Source of the DNA: Parapedobacter flavus
GTDB lineage: Bacteria > Bacteroidota > Bacteroidia > Sphingobacteriales > Sphingobacteriaceae
Assembly (NCBI RefSeq): GCF_035818675.1
Contig: NZ_JAYKZZ010000011.1
Coordinates: forward strand, 62,001 to 126,000
DNA length: 64,000 nt
Direction: 5' to 3'
The first letter of the stretch is position 1, and the number at the start of each line of letters is the position of its first letter. The position numbers were made by a program, and so were the translations under genes. Below are positions 42,385 to 51,893 of the stretch, in pieces. Below the pieces are notes generated by a model. The model made no database searches. It had not been told where the DNA came from and worked only from the letters and a program-made list of their open reading frames with translations.

Positions 42385-43614
42385 TTAAGAAGTGATCGCC
42401 AGCAGCCGGTCCCTCACGAGTAAGCAGGCGCCGATCACGCCGGCATTTTCTCCCAGTTGAGAGATTCTGAGTTGAGTGTCGTTATTGACCAAGCTAAGTG
42501 AATACTTGTTGAGGGCGTTTTTGATGGGTAGTCGGATGTAATCGCCGGTGGCAGCAAGGCATCCCCCTAGAATAATCAGTTCGGGATTGAAGAGGTTGAC
42601 GAGCGTAGCCATTCCTTTGCCGATTTTCTCGCCGGCTTCCGTAATCAGCTCGATGGCCAAGGTATCGTCGTTATTAGCTGCTTCGATGATATCTTCCAAC
42701 TTGATTTTTTCAGGTGCCGGATGTTTGGTTGTGATGATGCTAGTGGCCCCTTTATGGAGCCGCTCCTTGAATATCCGGGTGATGGCTTCGCCCGAAGCTT
42801 CGGTCTCCAAACAGCCTTTTTTACCGCAATGACAGAGGATTTCGTTGTTGAATGTCGGTATGTGTCCGAGCTCGCCAGCAAAACCGGATTTGCCGTAATA
42901 AAGCTGGCCATTCACCATAATGCCCATACCGATGCCGTGGTCGATATTTACAAACAGTACATCTTTTTCTTCGCCTACTGCCCCATTGCAGAATTCGCCA
43001 TAGGCCATAGCCCTGGAGTCGTTTTCAAGAAAGGTGTGGATTCCGATGGAGGCCTCTATAATTTTGCTCAGCGGATCTTCGTGAAAGTTAAAGAAACTGT
43101 AACTATACCCTGTTTTATAGTTGATGCGGCCGGTGAGGTTTACCCCGATGCCAAGCACTTTTTCGCGCTGCACAGAGCTGGTACTGATGAAATCGTCGAT
43201 GATTGTGCATAATGCATTTAGCGATTCTTCCGTGTTATTGAGCGCGTAGGGCACCCCTTTGATTACCTTAATAAGTTTACGCCTGAAATCCATCAGGCCG
43301 ATATTGACACGGAAGTTTTTCACTTCGACCCCCACGAAAAAGGCCGAATCCGGTTGTAGTCCGTAAAGATTGGGTCTGCGACCCACGCCGGTGTCGCTCT
43401 TGCCGTAGTCCTTAGCTAAGCCATCAGCCATGAGCTCGCTCACCAGTTCGCTGGTCTTGGGTATACTGGTATTGAGTTTCTTGCTTAAGTCGGCCAGCGT
43501 CATGTTCCCTTCGTTGGCGAGATGGGTCAGTATCTGCTTCTTGAGCTGGACATTTTTATAGGCCACGCCGGAAAGTTCGGCCCCGTGCAATTCCTCAAAG
43601 AAAGTAGTTGTCAT
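42385..43614 (-). CDS. ROK family transcriptional regulator
   Basis: The 409-residue protein has an N-terminal winged-helix domain (LKKQILTHLANEGNMTLADLSKKLNTSIPKTSELVSELM, residues about 24-65) and a C-terminal ROK domain. The ROK zinc motif reads CHCGKKGCLETEASG, and sugar-site sequence includes NIDHGIGMGI and GELGHIP. Such NagC/Mlc/XylR-like regulators sense sugars or sugar phosphates. It is divergent from the epimerase/transporter genes, which are its likely targets. A -7 element TACATTTG lies at 43637-43644 on the minus strand. Confidence 0.92.
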   Translation of the reverse strand: MTTTFFEELHGAELSGVAYKNVQLKKQILTHLANEGNMTLADLSKKLNTSIPKTSELVSELMADGLAKDYGKSDTGVGRRPNLYGLQPDSAFFVGVEVKNFRVNIGLMDFRRKLIKVIKGVPYALNNTEESLNALCTIIDDFISTSSVQREKVLGIGVNLTGRINYKTGYSYSFFNFHEDPLSKIIEASIGIHTFLENDSRAMAYGEFCNGAVGEEKDVLFVNIDHGIGMGIMVNGQLYYGKSGFAGELGHIPTFNNEILCHCGKKGCLETEASGEAITRIFKERLHKGATSIITTKHPAPEKIKLEDIIEAANNDDTLAIELITEAGEKIGKGMATLVNLFNPELIILGGCLAATGDYIRLPIKNALNKYSLSLVNNDTQLRISQLGENAGVIGACLLVRDRLLAITS

Positions 43615-43636
43615 CGAATATATTACTTTGGATGTG

Positions 43637-43644
43637 CAAATGTA
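43637..43644 (-). promoter_or_regulatory. -7 promoter element of the ROK gene
   Basis: TACATTTG on the minus strand fits TAnnTTTG and lies 23 bases before the ROK start. The flanking 43650-43860 stretch is very A+T-rich and includes two tandem AAAAATAATTT units (43789-43810), probably part of the divergent control region. Confidence 0.5.
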
Positions 43645-43902
43645 CGCATTTTTAAAAAAATTAAAAATTAGCTGATTATTTCTCGTTGTATACGGGCACT
43701 ACGTCTGCGGAATAGGAAGGACTGCCTGTTACGCCTAAAATATCAAGTAAAATATAGTTAAAAAATTTACTGAATATAGAATATATAAAAAAATAATTTA
43801 AAAATAATTTGGATTATTAAAATATATATTTTTATTTAGCAGTCGCAATTACAGACTTAATTAATGGTTCGAGGTACGTTTAAATATAGTGTGCGAAGTA
43901 AT

Positions 43903-45102
43903 ATGATTGATACTGATGGGTTGGCGGACCTGTATAAGCGCCAATTGTTAGATGATGTAGTTCCGTTTTGGTTGTTAAATTCACTCGATACCGAATACGG
44001 GGGTTATTTCAGCTGTTTAGACGAGTCGGGCGGCGTTTATGATACCGACAAGTTTATTTGGCTGCAAGCTCGGCAGGTCTGGACATTCGCAATGCTTTAT
44101 AATACCGTTGAGAAGCGGCAAGAATGGCTCGATGCAGCACAAATTGGCGCTGATTTCCTCGAAGCTCACGGCACGGATGCGGAGGGGAATTGGTATTTCG
44201 TGTTGAATCGGGAGGGGCGGCCCTTGGTGCAGCCCTATAATATTTTCTCAGATTGTTTCGCTGCCATGGCCTTCGGTCAATTATACAAAGCTACTGGCCG
44301 GGCGGAATATGCCGTTATTGCAAAGAATACGTTCAACAATATCTTGCGGCGCCGGTCTGACCCGAAGGGAAAGTACAATAAGCAATATCCGGACACGCGA
44401 CCACTGCAGAATTTCGCACTACCGATGATACTATGCAATTTGGTGCTCGAGATTGAACATTTGATTGAACCCGATCTAGTCGATAGTACCATCCAATATG
44501 GCATCCAGTCCGTTATGGAAACATTCTATCAACCCGATGTCGGCGTCGTTTTGGAAAATGTAACCGCTGATGGCCAATTTTCCGATTCTTTTGACGGCCG
44601 GTTGGTGAATCCCGGTCACGGCTTGGAATCGATGTGGTTTGTGATGGACCTTGCTAAACGCACAGACAATACAGAACTGATGAAGCAAGCTATCGATATT
44701 GCGGTGCAGCTTGTCGAATACGGCTGGGATAAAACTTATGGTGGCATCTTTTATTTTTTGGATGTAAAAGGCAAGCCCCTGCAACAACTCGAGTGGGACC
44801 AAAAACTTTGGTGGGTACATATCGAAGCGATGATCGCATTTGCGAAAGGTTATTTGCATACGGGAGACCAACGTTGCGCCGAATGGTTCAATAAGCTCCA
44901 TGAATATACGTGGTCCCATTTCCCCGATGCTGGAGGAGGTGAATGGTATGGTTACCTCAATCGCCAGGGGGAAGTACTACTTCCGTTGAAAGGTGGAAAA
45001 TGGAAAGGGTGCTTCCACGTTCCGCGGGGGCTGTTTCAGCTGTGGAGAACGATGGAAGACATGGGGGCGACACAACGGAGCACACTGATTCAATATAAAT
45101 AA
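43903..45102 (+). CDS. N-acylglucosamine 2-epimerase family protein
   Basis: The 399-residue protein is an (alpha/alpha)6 barrel epimerase. It has FIWLQARQVWTFAMLY, NPGHGLESMWFVMDLA, KLWWVHIEAMIAFAKGY and KGCFHVPRGLFQLW, matching GlcNAc/ManNAc 2-epimerases (renin-binding-protein type) better than cellobiose 2-epimerases. Conserved His residues in NPGH, WWVH and CFHVPR are the expected catalytic ones. ATG at 43903 fits family starts; ATG at 43864 is an alternative adding 13 residues. It is followed three bases later by a sugar transporter gene and faces a ROK regulator, suggesting amino-sugar or sialic-acid use. Confidence 0.88.
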   Translation: MIDTDGLADLYKRQLLDDVVPFWLLNSLDTEYGGYFSCLDESGGVYDTDKFIWLQARQVWTFAMLYNTVEKRQEWLDAAQIGADFLEAHGTDAEGNWYFVLNREGRPLVQPYNIFSDCFAAMAFGQLYKATGRAEYAVIAKNTFNNILRRRSDPKGKYNKQYPDTRPLQNFALPMILCNLVLEIEHLIEPDLVDSTIQYGIQSVMETFYQPDVGVVLENVTADGQFSDSFDGRLVNPGHGLESMWFVMDLAKRTDNTELMKQAIDIAVQLVEYGWDKTYGGIFYFLDVKGKPLQQLEWDQKLWWVHIEAMIAFAKGYLHTGDQRCAEWFNKLHEYTWSHFPDAGGGEWYGYLNRQGEVLLPLKGGKWKGCFHVPRGLFQLWRTMEDMGATQRSTLIQYK

Positions 45103-45105
45103 TGT

Positions 45106-46350
45106 ATGGCATTAGGCGTTGTGAATAGTTCGATGACAAGTAGTACCAATGGACGGCGCTATACGCCGGCGTTAGTCGTATTAGCCGTTTTGTATTTCAT
45201 GATGGGATTCATTACCTGCTTGAACGACACCTTAGTGCCGTTTTTCAAGGCGGGATTTACACTTAGCTATGCCGACTCAGCTTTAGTGCAGTTCTATTTT
45301 TTTCTCACTTATGCGGTGATGTCAATACCTGCTGGTAGAATCGTTGAACGAGTGGGTTATAAACGTGGGATGGTATTCGGTTTCGCGATAGCTGGGATGG
45401 GAGCATTGTTGTTTTTCCCCGCCGCTTTATTACATCAGTACGGCCTTTTCCTTGGTGCATTGTTTGTGCTTGCTATTGGAATAGTACTATTGCAGGTAGC
45501 AGCAAATCCATATATTACCTTACTTGGAAAGCCCGAAACTGCGTCGTCGCGGCTCACGCTGATACAAGGCGTGGGTTCCATCGGTACCACGGTAGCCCCC
45601 CTTTTCGGTGCGCACTTTATCCTGTCCAGGTTATCCGAATCCAATGCATCGAGCGACGCCGTCAGTATTCCCTATTTGGCAATAGGTGGGGTCTTGTTTC
45701 TCATCGCATTGCTGGTTTCTTTTCTCTCCTTGCCAAAGGTTAGCAATCACGTGACGCGTTTGTCGCCTACGGGCGGTCAAGCTCAACGGGGAATTTTCTC
45801 GTTCCGTAACTTGAATTTTGGCTTATTGGGCATATTCATGTATGTGGGTGCCGAGGTTGCTATTGGCACGTTCCTCACCAATTATGTTGCAGATCGGCTC
45901 CATATTGAGGAGCACCGGGCTAATAATTATGTGGCTTTTTATTGGGGCGGAATGTTGATTGGAAGATTGATTGGAGCGATGGTGTTGAAGGTGCTCCAGC
46001 CGGAGAAAGTGTTGGTATATGCATCGACGTTATCTGTCCTCCTTATCGTTCTTTCCATTTCTTCGGGTGGCTATTTTTCGGCATGGACAATGATTGCGGT
46101 TGGACTGTGTAACTCGGTGATGTTCGCTGTTATTTTCTCCTTGTCAATAAAAGGGCTGGGACGTTATACCACCCGAGCATCCGGTCTTTTGTCGTCAGCT
46201 ATTGTTGGGGGGGCGGCAATTCCTTATTTGCAGGGGCTGCTCATCGACGGGTTTAGTTGGGGCATTGCATTCTTAGTGCCCGCCGCGTGTTATATATATA
46301 TTGTTTTTTTTGCTCTTAATGGGTATAAATCAAGATCAAAGTATGTTTAA
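45106..46350 (+). CDS. Sugar MFS transporter, FucP/glucose-galactose type
   Basis: The 414-residue protein has twelve predicted helices. FMMGFITCLNDTLVPFFKAGFTLSYADSALVQFYFFLTYAVMSIPAG by parts and LLQVAANPYITLLGKPETASSRLTLIQG are typical of the FHS (fucose-galactose-glucose:H+ symporter) family. It imports a monosaccharide across the inner membrane. It starts three bases after the epimerase stop. A NanT-like role for ManNAc or sialic acid is possible from the context, as in the Bacteroides nan cluster, but is not shown by sequence. Confidence 0.9.
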   Translation: MALGVVNSSMTSSTNGRRYTPALVVLAVLYFMMGFITCLNDTLVPFFKAGFTLSYADSALVQFYFFLTYAVMSIPAGRIVERVGYKRGMVFGFAIAGMGALLFFPAALLHQYGLFLGALFVLAIGIVLLQVAANPYITLLGKPETASSRLTLIQGVGSIGTTVAPLFGAHFILSRLSESNASSDAVSIPYLAIGGVLFLIALLVSFLSLPKVSNHVTRLSPTGGQAQRGIFSFRNLNFGLLGIFMYVGAEVAIGTFLTNYVADRLHIEEHRANNYVAFYWGGMLIGRLIGAMVLKVLQPEKVLVYASTLSVLLIVLSISSGGYFSAWTMIAVGLCNSVMFAVIFSLSIKGLGRYTTRASGLLSSAIVGGAAIPYLQGLLIDGFSWGIAFLVPAACYIYIVFFALNGYKSRSKYV

Positions 46351-46755
46351 AAATTGACGGCGATATAAACAACATTCAAAACTAACACTAAAATTATGAT
46401 AAAACGTATTGCAATGCCCTTTCGTAAAATCCTTAAAGCAAGCAAGTGGCCATTGAGACCATCGTGATAACATGGAATTCAAAGAACGGGGTCGGAACAT
46501 CTGAACAACTACAGGAAAGGTAAGCTAATCGCGTATTACAAAAAATAGTTACAGCAGTTAGAGCCTAATCTGGAGTTTGACGTGAATGCGGCATAAGCTA
46601 TAGAGATCGATTTTTACCGTAAGTACAGATAACGAAGATGAAACTGACCTAATCAGTTAAACACAAAAGCGTATCGCATGTAAAAATGGAAATTTCTATT
46701 CCTGCTGATTTTATAATTGATTGATAAACAAAATAACTGATTTAAACATATTCGA
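46351..46755. other. 405-base intergenic region before the PUL
   Basis: No intact gene is seen. From about 46470 to 46632 one forward frame reads as plausible protein (EHLNNYRKGKLIAYYKK, LQQLEPNLEFDVNAA, AIEIDFYRKYR) interrupted by TAG and TAA, so it may be a decayed gene fragment. G+C falls across this gap. The susC promoter should lie near its end, but no good TAnnTTTG was found. Confidence 0.4.
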
Positions 46756-49700
46756 ATGAAATTAATCGTATCATTTTTTCCGACGAGGAAATTTTCACGG
46801 ATTTTTATTGTTTTTTATTTTCTGACTTTTCTATTGCTGAGCAATTATGCATATGCACAAATCGAAGTCAGAGGAACAATAAAAAATTCAAAAGGAGAAG
46901 CACTGTCAGGGGTAAGCGTGATGTTGGTAGACGCTGATAGAAGCGTGGCTTCAGATTTTGAAGGCAAATTTATAATAGATGTTCCGTCCTTGAACTCGGT
47001 GTTAAGGCTTTCATATGTAGGCTATCTTTCGCAAGACGTCCCTTTGGATAACAAAATAGTTTTGGATATCATCTTGGAAGAGGATGTCGAGTTACTCGAT
47101 GAAATTGTGGTAGTGGGAATGGGGTCTCAACGAAAAGCAAGTGTCGTAGGGGCTATTTCAACAATTAAGACCAGCGATTTAGTTATTCCACAGCGGTCGC
47201 TTGTAGCATCTATGTCTGGTAAAATAGCTGGTGCCACTATTGTTCAACGATCAGGGGAGCCCGGATACGACAATGCTTCTTTTTGGGTTCGGGGAATTGC
47301 TACCCTTGGTTCAAATAAGAGTCCTCTTGTTTTGGTTGATGGAGTTGAGAGAGATATGTCTAATCTGTCTATTGAAGAAATTGAATCGATTTCCATTTTA
47401 AAAGATGCTTCAGCTACTGCAGTTTATGGGGTGCGGGCAGCAAATGGAGTTGTTTTAGTTACCACGCGCAAAGGGGTTCCTCAAAAGGCAAGTATTGAAG
47501 CTAAAATAGAATCAGGAGTTTCAGACCTGCCTAATATGCCCAAGTTTTTAGACGGACCAGATTACGCTCGATTATATAATGAGGCTTTTGGAAGAGAAAA
47601 TTATTCTGAGAATTACATAGATTTTTTAGAGCGGGATGTAAATAGATTTTTATACCCCAATGTCAATTGGTTCGATCAGATATTTAAAAAATGGTCAAAT
47701 AATACGAATGCAAACCTAACGGTCAGAGGGGGTGGAGAGAGAGCTCGATACTTTATTAGCGGTGGCTTTTTTCAAGACAATGGAAACTTTAAGGACTTTG
47801 GATTGAATGATTATAGTACAAATATTAAATTAAAACGGTACAACTTCAGGTCCAATATTGACGTTACCCTGTCAAAATCTACCGTCATAAATTTAGAGAT
47901 TGGAGCGCATTTGACTGATGCTCACGAACCTGGCGTGGGAACGAGGACACTTTATTCGACCTATTTTGGTAGTCCTGCCGAGGAATTATTTTATTGGTCC
48001 TATTTGGCAACTCCTATAGGGAACCCTGTTAGACTTCCGATTGGCCGAAATCCCATTGACGGTTCTATTGAATGGGGCTGGGGAGCTCCGAGCCAAGTAG
48101 GAGAGTCCAATCCTGCAGAAAGATTGCACGGATCGGGCTATAATACCCGATTCAATACGCAAGTAATGAGTCAAGTTGTGCTTAATCAAGACTTGTCCAG
48201 ATTTGTCGAAGGATTAGATTTCAAAGCCTATTTTTCTTTTGATGCATATAATAACACGTTGCAGCGAAGGAATAAGACATCAACTACTTATTCGGTTGAG
48301 GATATAGATGATGATACAGGCGACTTAACTGTAAAAGAGGTTGATAAAGGTAACGAATACTTAAGTTACGCGACTAGTGCAGGGTCAAATAGAGCTATCG
48401 AAACGAAAGCTCAATTAATCTATGACCATTTGTTTAATAGCCGACACAGAGTTGGAGGCATGCTCATGTATTATCAGCGTGACTTTATTAACGGAACCGC
48501 AGGTAGCTCAATAACAGCTTTGCCCTATCGAAAGCAAGGCGTAGCTTTTAGAGCGACTTATGCTTTTAATGACGTGTATTTTGGAGAGTTTAATTTAGGG
48601 TATAACGGTTCAGAAAATTTTCCTAAACACAATCGGTTTGGGGTATTTCCGGCGGGTGCTATTGGTTATTTAATTACAAATGAATCATTCTGGAACTTTA
48701 AGCCTATCAGTCTTCTTAAATTACGAGGATCTATCGGATTGGTGGGGTCTGATGCGCTGCCGGATAATTTGCGTTATGGATATCTTTCTACTTGGGGAGG
48801 GGGGCTTGGCGGATATGGCTTTGGCTTCAACCCTACTAATGTAGCAGGGATAGGTGAAGACCAAATTGGGGTTTCTAATTTGACATGGGAAAAAGGCTTA
48901 AAAACGAACGTTGGATTCGAGCTTGGAATGTTTAATAATGCCTTTACTATGGATGTTGACCTGTTTCATGAAAGAAGGTCAGATATATTGATTCTCCGAC
49001 AATCTTTGCCGGGAGTTGCAGGTGTCAATTCAACTCCCTATGCTAATATGGGAATAATGGAGAACAAAGGGGTTGAAACTACGATCGAGGTTAATAATAA
49101 TATAAGAGGCTTTTATTATCGTTTTTATGGAAATTTTTCATTTACACGTAATAAGGTCATAGAAATGGATGAGCCTGATATGGAATATGAGTACCGAATG
49201 AGAACAGGCCATCCTTTAGGTCAACAATTTGGGTATATAGCTGAAGGTCTATTTAAAAATCAAGAAGAGATTAGCAATAGCCCTGAGCAAAAATTTGGTT
49301 CCGTTCGTCCTGGTGATGTAAAGTATAAAGATGTAAATGATGACGGTGTTATTGACGCAAACGATGAAGTGGCCATCGGTTATTCAAATATCCCAGAGAT
49401 TATCTATGGTTTTGGTTCTCAGTTTATGTGGAAAGGAATAGATCTAGGCGTTTTCTTTCGGGGTCAAGCTCGTGCAACGTATGCTTTAGGAGGTTCGACT
49501 TTTATACCATTTAGCGAGGGTGTGGGCAAAGGGAACGTATTTGAAAAAGCATTAGACAGATGGACAGTAGATAATCCGAATCCAGATGCTTTTTACCCCC
49601 GACTCTCGGATGGAAGGTCGACTAATAATTGGCAACGATCGACTCGAAATATTTATAGTGGTAATTTGTTGAGATTAGCTGAAATAGAAATGGGGTATAC

Positions 49701-49878
49701 TTTTGGCCAAAATATGGTGTCTATTTTGGGACTTCAAGCATTAAGAATTCACGTATTAGCGAATAATGTAGCCTTGTTTTCACCTTGGGATATGTGGGAT
49801 CCGGAAACGGGTACGGCAAACGGGAATAGATATCCTTTGTCAAGGAAAATAAACGTTGGAATCAGAACAACTTTTTAA
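46756..49878 (+). CDS. SusC/RagA family TonB-linked outer membrane protein (PUL)
   Basis: The 1040-residue protein has a signal (IFIVFYFLTFLLLSNYAYAQ), a carboxypeptidase-regulatory-like domain (IEVRGTIKNSKGEALSGVSVML), the TonB-box-like LLDEIVVVGMGSQRKASVVGAI, a plug (PLVLVDGVERD, IEEIESISILKDASATAVYG) and a barrel ending RKINVGIRTTF. It imports oligosaccharides delivered by the SusD partner 12 bases downstream. Codons are strongly A/T-ending, unlike the first SusC in the window (17107-20334), which points to a different origin. Confidence 0.95.
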   Translation: MKLIVSFFPTRKFSRIFIVFYFLTFLLLSNYAYAQIEVRGTIKNSKGEALSGVSVMLVDADRSVASDFEGKFIIDVPSLNSVLRLSYVGYLSQDVPLDNKIVLDIILEEDVELLDEIVVVGMGSQRKASVVGAISTIKTSDLVIPQRSLVASMSGKIAGATIVQRSGEPGYDNASFWVRGIATLGSNKSPLVLVDGVERDMSNLSIEEIESISILKDASATAVYGVRAANGVVLVTTRKGVPQKASIEAKIESGVSDLPNMPKFLDGPDYARLYNEAFGRENYSENYIDFLERDVNRFLYPNVNWFDQIFKKWSNNTNANLTVRGGGERARYFISGGFFQDNGNFKDFGLNDYSTNIKLKRYNFRSNIDVTLSKSTVINLEIGAHLTDAHEPGVGTRTLYSTYFGSPAEELFYWSYLATPIGNPVRLPIGRNPIDGSIEWGWGAPSQVGESNPAERLHGSGYNTRFNTQVMSQVVLNQDLSRFVEGLDFKAYFSFDAYNNTLQRRNKTSTTYSVEDIDDDTGDLTVKEVDKGNEYLSYATSAGSNRAIETKAQLIYDHLFNSRHRVGGMLMYYQRDFINGTAGSSITALPYRKQGVAFRATYAFNDVYFGEFNLGYNGSENFPKHNRFGVFPAGAIGYLITNESFWNFKPISLLKLRGSIGLVGSDALPDNLRYGYLSTWGGGLGGYGFGFNPTNVAGIGEDQIGVSNLTWEKGLKTNVGFELGMFNNAFTMDVDLFHERRSDILILRQSLPGVAGVNSTPYANMGIMENKGVETTIEVNNNIRGFYYRFYGNFSFTRNKVIEMDEPDMEYEYRMRTGHPLGQQFGYIAEGLFKNQEEISNSPEQKFGSVRPGDVKYKDVNDDGVIDANDEVAIGYSNIPEIIYGFGSQFMWKGIDLGVFFRGQARATYALGGSTFIPFSEGVGKGNVFEKALDRWTVDNPNPDAFYPRLSDGRSTNNWQRSTRNIYSGNLLRLAEIEMGYTFGQNMVSILGLQALRIHVLANNVALFSPWDMWDPETGTANGNRYPLSRKINVGIRTTF

Positions 49879-49890
49879 AAATTAAGAAAA

Positions 49891-51867
49891 ATGAAAAGAA
49901 TCATAATAAGCTTATTTTTATTTCAATTTATCTTGTTGTCCGGGTGTTCAGACTTCTTGGACAAACTGCCAGATGATATGAAAACCGATGATATGGTTTG
50001 GAGTTCAAGAACAGAAGTTGAGAAATATCTTGCGAACGTTTATGCGGCTATACCGAAGCATAATCTTCACCAAGATGATCCTTGGCTTGGCTTATCGGAC
50101 GAAATCGACTTGAGCTGGACAGTCTATAATACTTATCCTATTAATCTAGGTAATTGGGATCCAAACGGTGGCTTTTATAACAAATATGCACTTTGGTACA
50201 GGGCAATAAGAGCCTCTCTTGTGTTTGAGAATAATGTAGATAAATGTGCTCAATTAAGCGAAGCTTTGAAAACACAGTATAAAGCGGAGGTAAAGTTTTT
50301 ACGAGGATACTATTATTGGTTGTTATTGCGTCAATATGGTCCTGTCGTTTTAATAAAAGAATTATATCCAAATGATGCAGACTTTGCTTCAATGCCTCGT
50401 GAACCGTTTGACAATGTTGTAAATTATATTGTGGAAATGATGGATGCAGCGGAAAAAGATTTGCCTCTTCATTGGTGGGATGATCAAAACCAAATGGGAA
50501 AGCCCAATAAGATCGTATGCAAATCTGTGAAATCTATTGTGCTTACTTATGCCGCAAGTCCACAATGGAATGGGAATTCGGAGTACGCAGATTTTAAAAA
50601 TCTTGATGGCACCCTTTTGGTCAATACTACCTATGATGAGTCGAAGTGGAAGAGAGCAGCAGAAGCAAGTAAAGAGGTAATAAATATTTCTGAAAATAAT
50701 CCCGAATCCAGATTACGTCTATATAAAAACAGTGACGGAGGAGGTGAACCGTTTAATCCTTATAAATCGCTAGTGGATGTCCATTTAAAAAAATGGAACA
50801 GTGAAATCATTTTTGCTGCTGCAGGTGAAGGAAATACGCAAGCGTGGATGATACACACTTCTCCAGGTCCTAATAATTTGGGAGGTGTAGGCCCTACTCA
50901 GCGCATTGTAGATGCGTTCTTGATGGAAAATGGGAAAACGATTGATGACCCGACGTCAGGGTACGTTGCGTCTGGATTCTCAACAGCTCCACATGCCAAA
51001 TGGAATCCAAATAATAGAGATGTGTCTACGGAAGAAGGGCGTAAGCAAATAATTGCTGATATAAGAGAGAGCAGAGCTTGGGGGCATTGGGAAGGAGACT
51101 GGAATATGTATGCGAATAGAGAACCTCGTTTTTATGCTGCTATCTTGTATAATAAAAGGATTATCCCTCAACTACCTGATGATAAAGAGAAACGGGATTA
51201 CTATAACTCACCGGGTCAGAAAGACGGTTTTGGTCGAGCTGAGTTGTATTATGGAGGTGTTTCACGTCAATCTGGATCATACACGTTTTTTTCACGAACG
51301 GGATATTTGGCTCAAAAGAATAATGATCCATTGGCCAATATGCGTGACCGCGTTTTTCCTCAGCAGTATAATAATGTTCTTATACGTTATGCACAGATAC
51401 TCTTGGATTATATAGAAGCTCTTAATGAATATGATCCGGGAAATCCGGATATCCGAAAGTATTGGGATATGATTAGAGAAAGAGCGGGAGTTCCGAGTGC
51501 TTTTGCTACTAATCCAGAGATCGCCGGCAATAAAGATTTACAGCGGGATTTAATATTAAGAGAGAGACAAATAGAGCTGTGCTTTGAAGGAGACCGTTAT
51601 TTTACTTCTCGGAGAAGATGGTTAGCTCATACACCCGATACCGGAGGGGGCAATACCCCTGATAATAGGAAGTGGGGAGATGGTGGCCGTATGTGGGGGA
51701 TGGATATAAATGCGGGTGATGCGGCTTCAAATAACTTTTCTTTTACTGGTTTCTATGAAGTGGTTCCTTTTGAAACAAGGGTTTTTGAGAAAGCATATTA
51801 TTTATTCCCTATTCCACAGTCGGAAATTAATAAGAGTAAAGCCTTAGTACAGAATCCATGGTGGTAG
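49891..51867 (+). CDS. SusD/RagB family surface lipoprotein (PUL)
   Basis: The 658-residue protein has a lipobox LLSGC (Cys19), the SusD-like start SDFLDKLPDDMKTDDMVW, TPR-like YKAEVKFLRGYYYWLLLRQYGPVVLIKE and IRYAQILLDYIEALNEY, and the terminal YLFPIPQSEINKSKALVQNPWW. It binds a glycan on the outer membrane and sits over the SusC barrel. It is longer than the first SusD (493 residues), with extra loops in the middle. Its gene is the second in the A+T-rich operon. Confidence 0.94.
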   Translation: MKRIIISLFLFQFILLSGCSDFLDKLPDDMKTDDMVWSSRTEVEKYLANVYAAIPKHNLHQDDPWLGLSDEIDLSWTVYNTYPINLGNWDPNGGFYNKYALWYRAIRASLVFENNVDKCAQLSEALKTQYKAEVKFLRGYYYWLLLRQYGPVVLIKELYPNDADFASMPREPFDNVVNYIVEMMDAAEKDLPLHWWDDQNQMGKPNKIVCKSVKSIVLTYAASPQWNGNSEYADFKNLDGTLLVNTTYDESKWKRAAEASKEVINISENNPESRLRLYKNSDGGGEPFNPYKSLVDVHLKKWNSEIIFAAAGEGNTQAWMIHTSPGPNNLGGVGPTQRIVDAFLMENGKTIDDPTSGYVASGFSTAPHAKWNPNNRDVSTEEGRKQIIADIRESRAWGHWEGDWNMYANREPRFYAAILYNKRIIPQLPDDKEKRDYYNSPGQKDGFGRAELYYGGVSRQSGSYTFFSRTGYLAQKNNDPLANMRDRVFPQQYNNVLIRYAQILLDYIEALNEYDPGNPDIRKYWDMIRERAGVPSAFATNPEIAGNKDLQRDLILRERQIELCFEGDRYFTSRRRWLAHTPDTGGGNTPDNRKWGDGGRMWGMDINAGDAASNNFSFTGFYEVVPFETRVFEKAYYLFPIPQSEINKSKALVQNPWW

Positions 51868-51893
51868 TATTTTAATTCAAGACAATATCAAAA

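Noticed and set aside
43736..43862. A+T-rich stretch as possible replication origin or attachment site
   Set aside because: No DnaA-box cluster, no flanking direct repeats and no integrase; more likely the divergent promoter region of the ROK and epimerase genes.
46381..46464. Short forward frame starting ATGATAAAACGT before the PUL
   Set aside because: Only 23 codons, with no ribosome binding site or similarity; too weak to call a gene.
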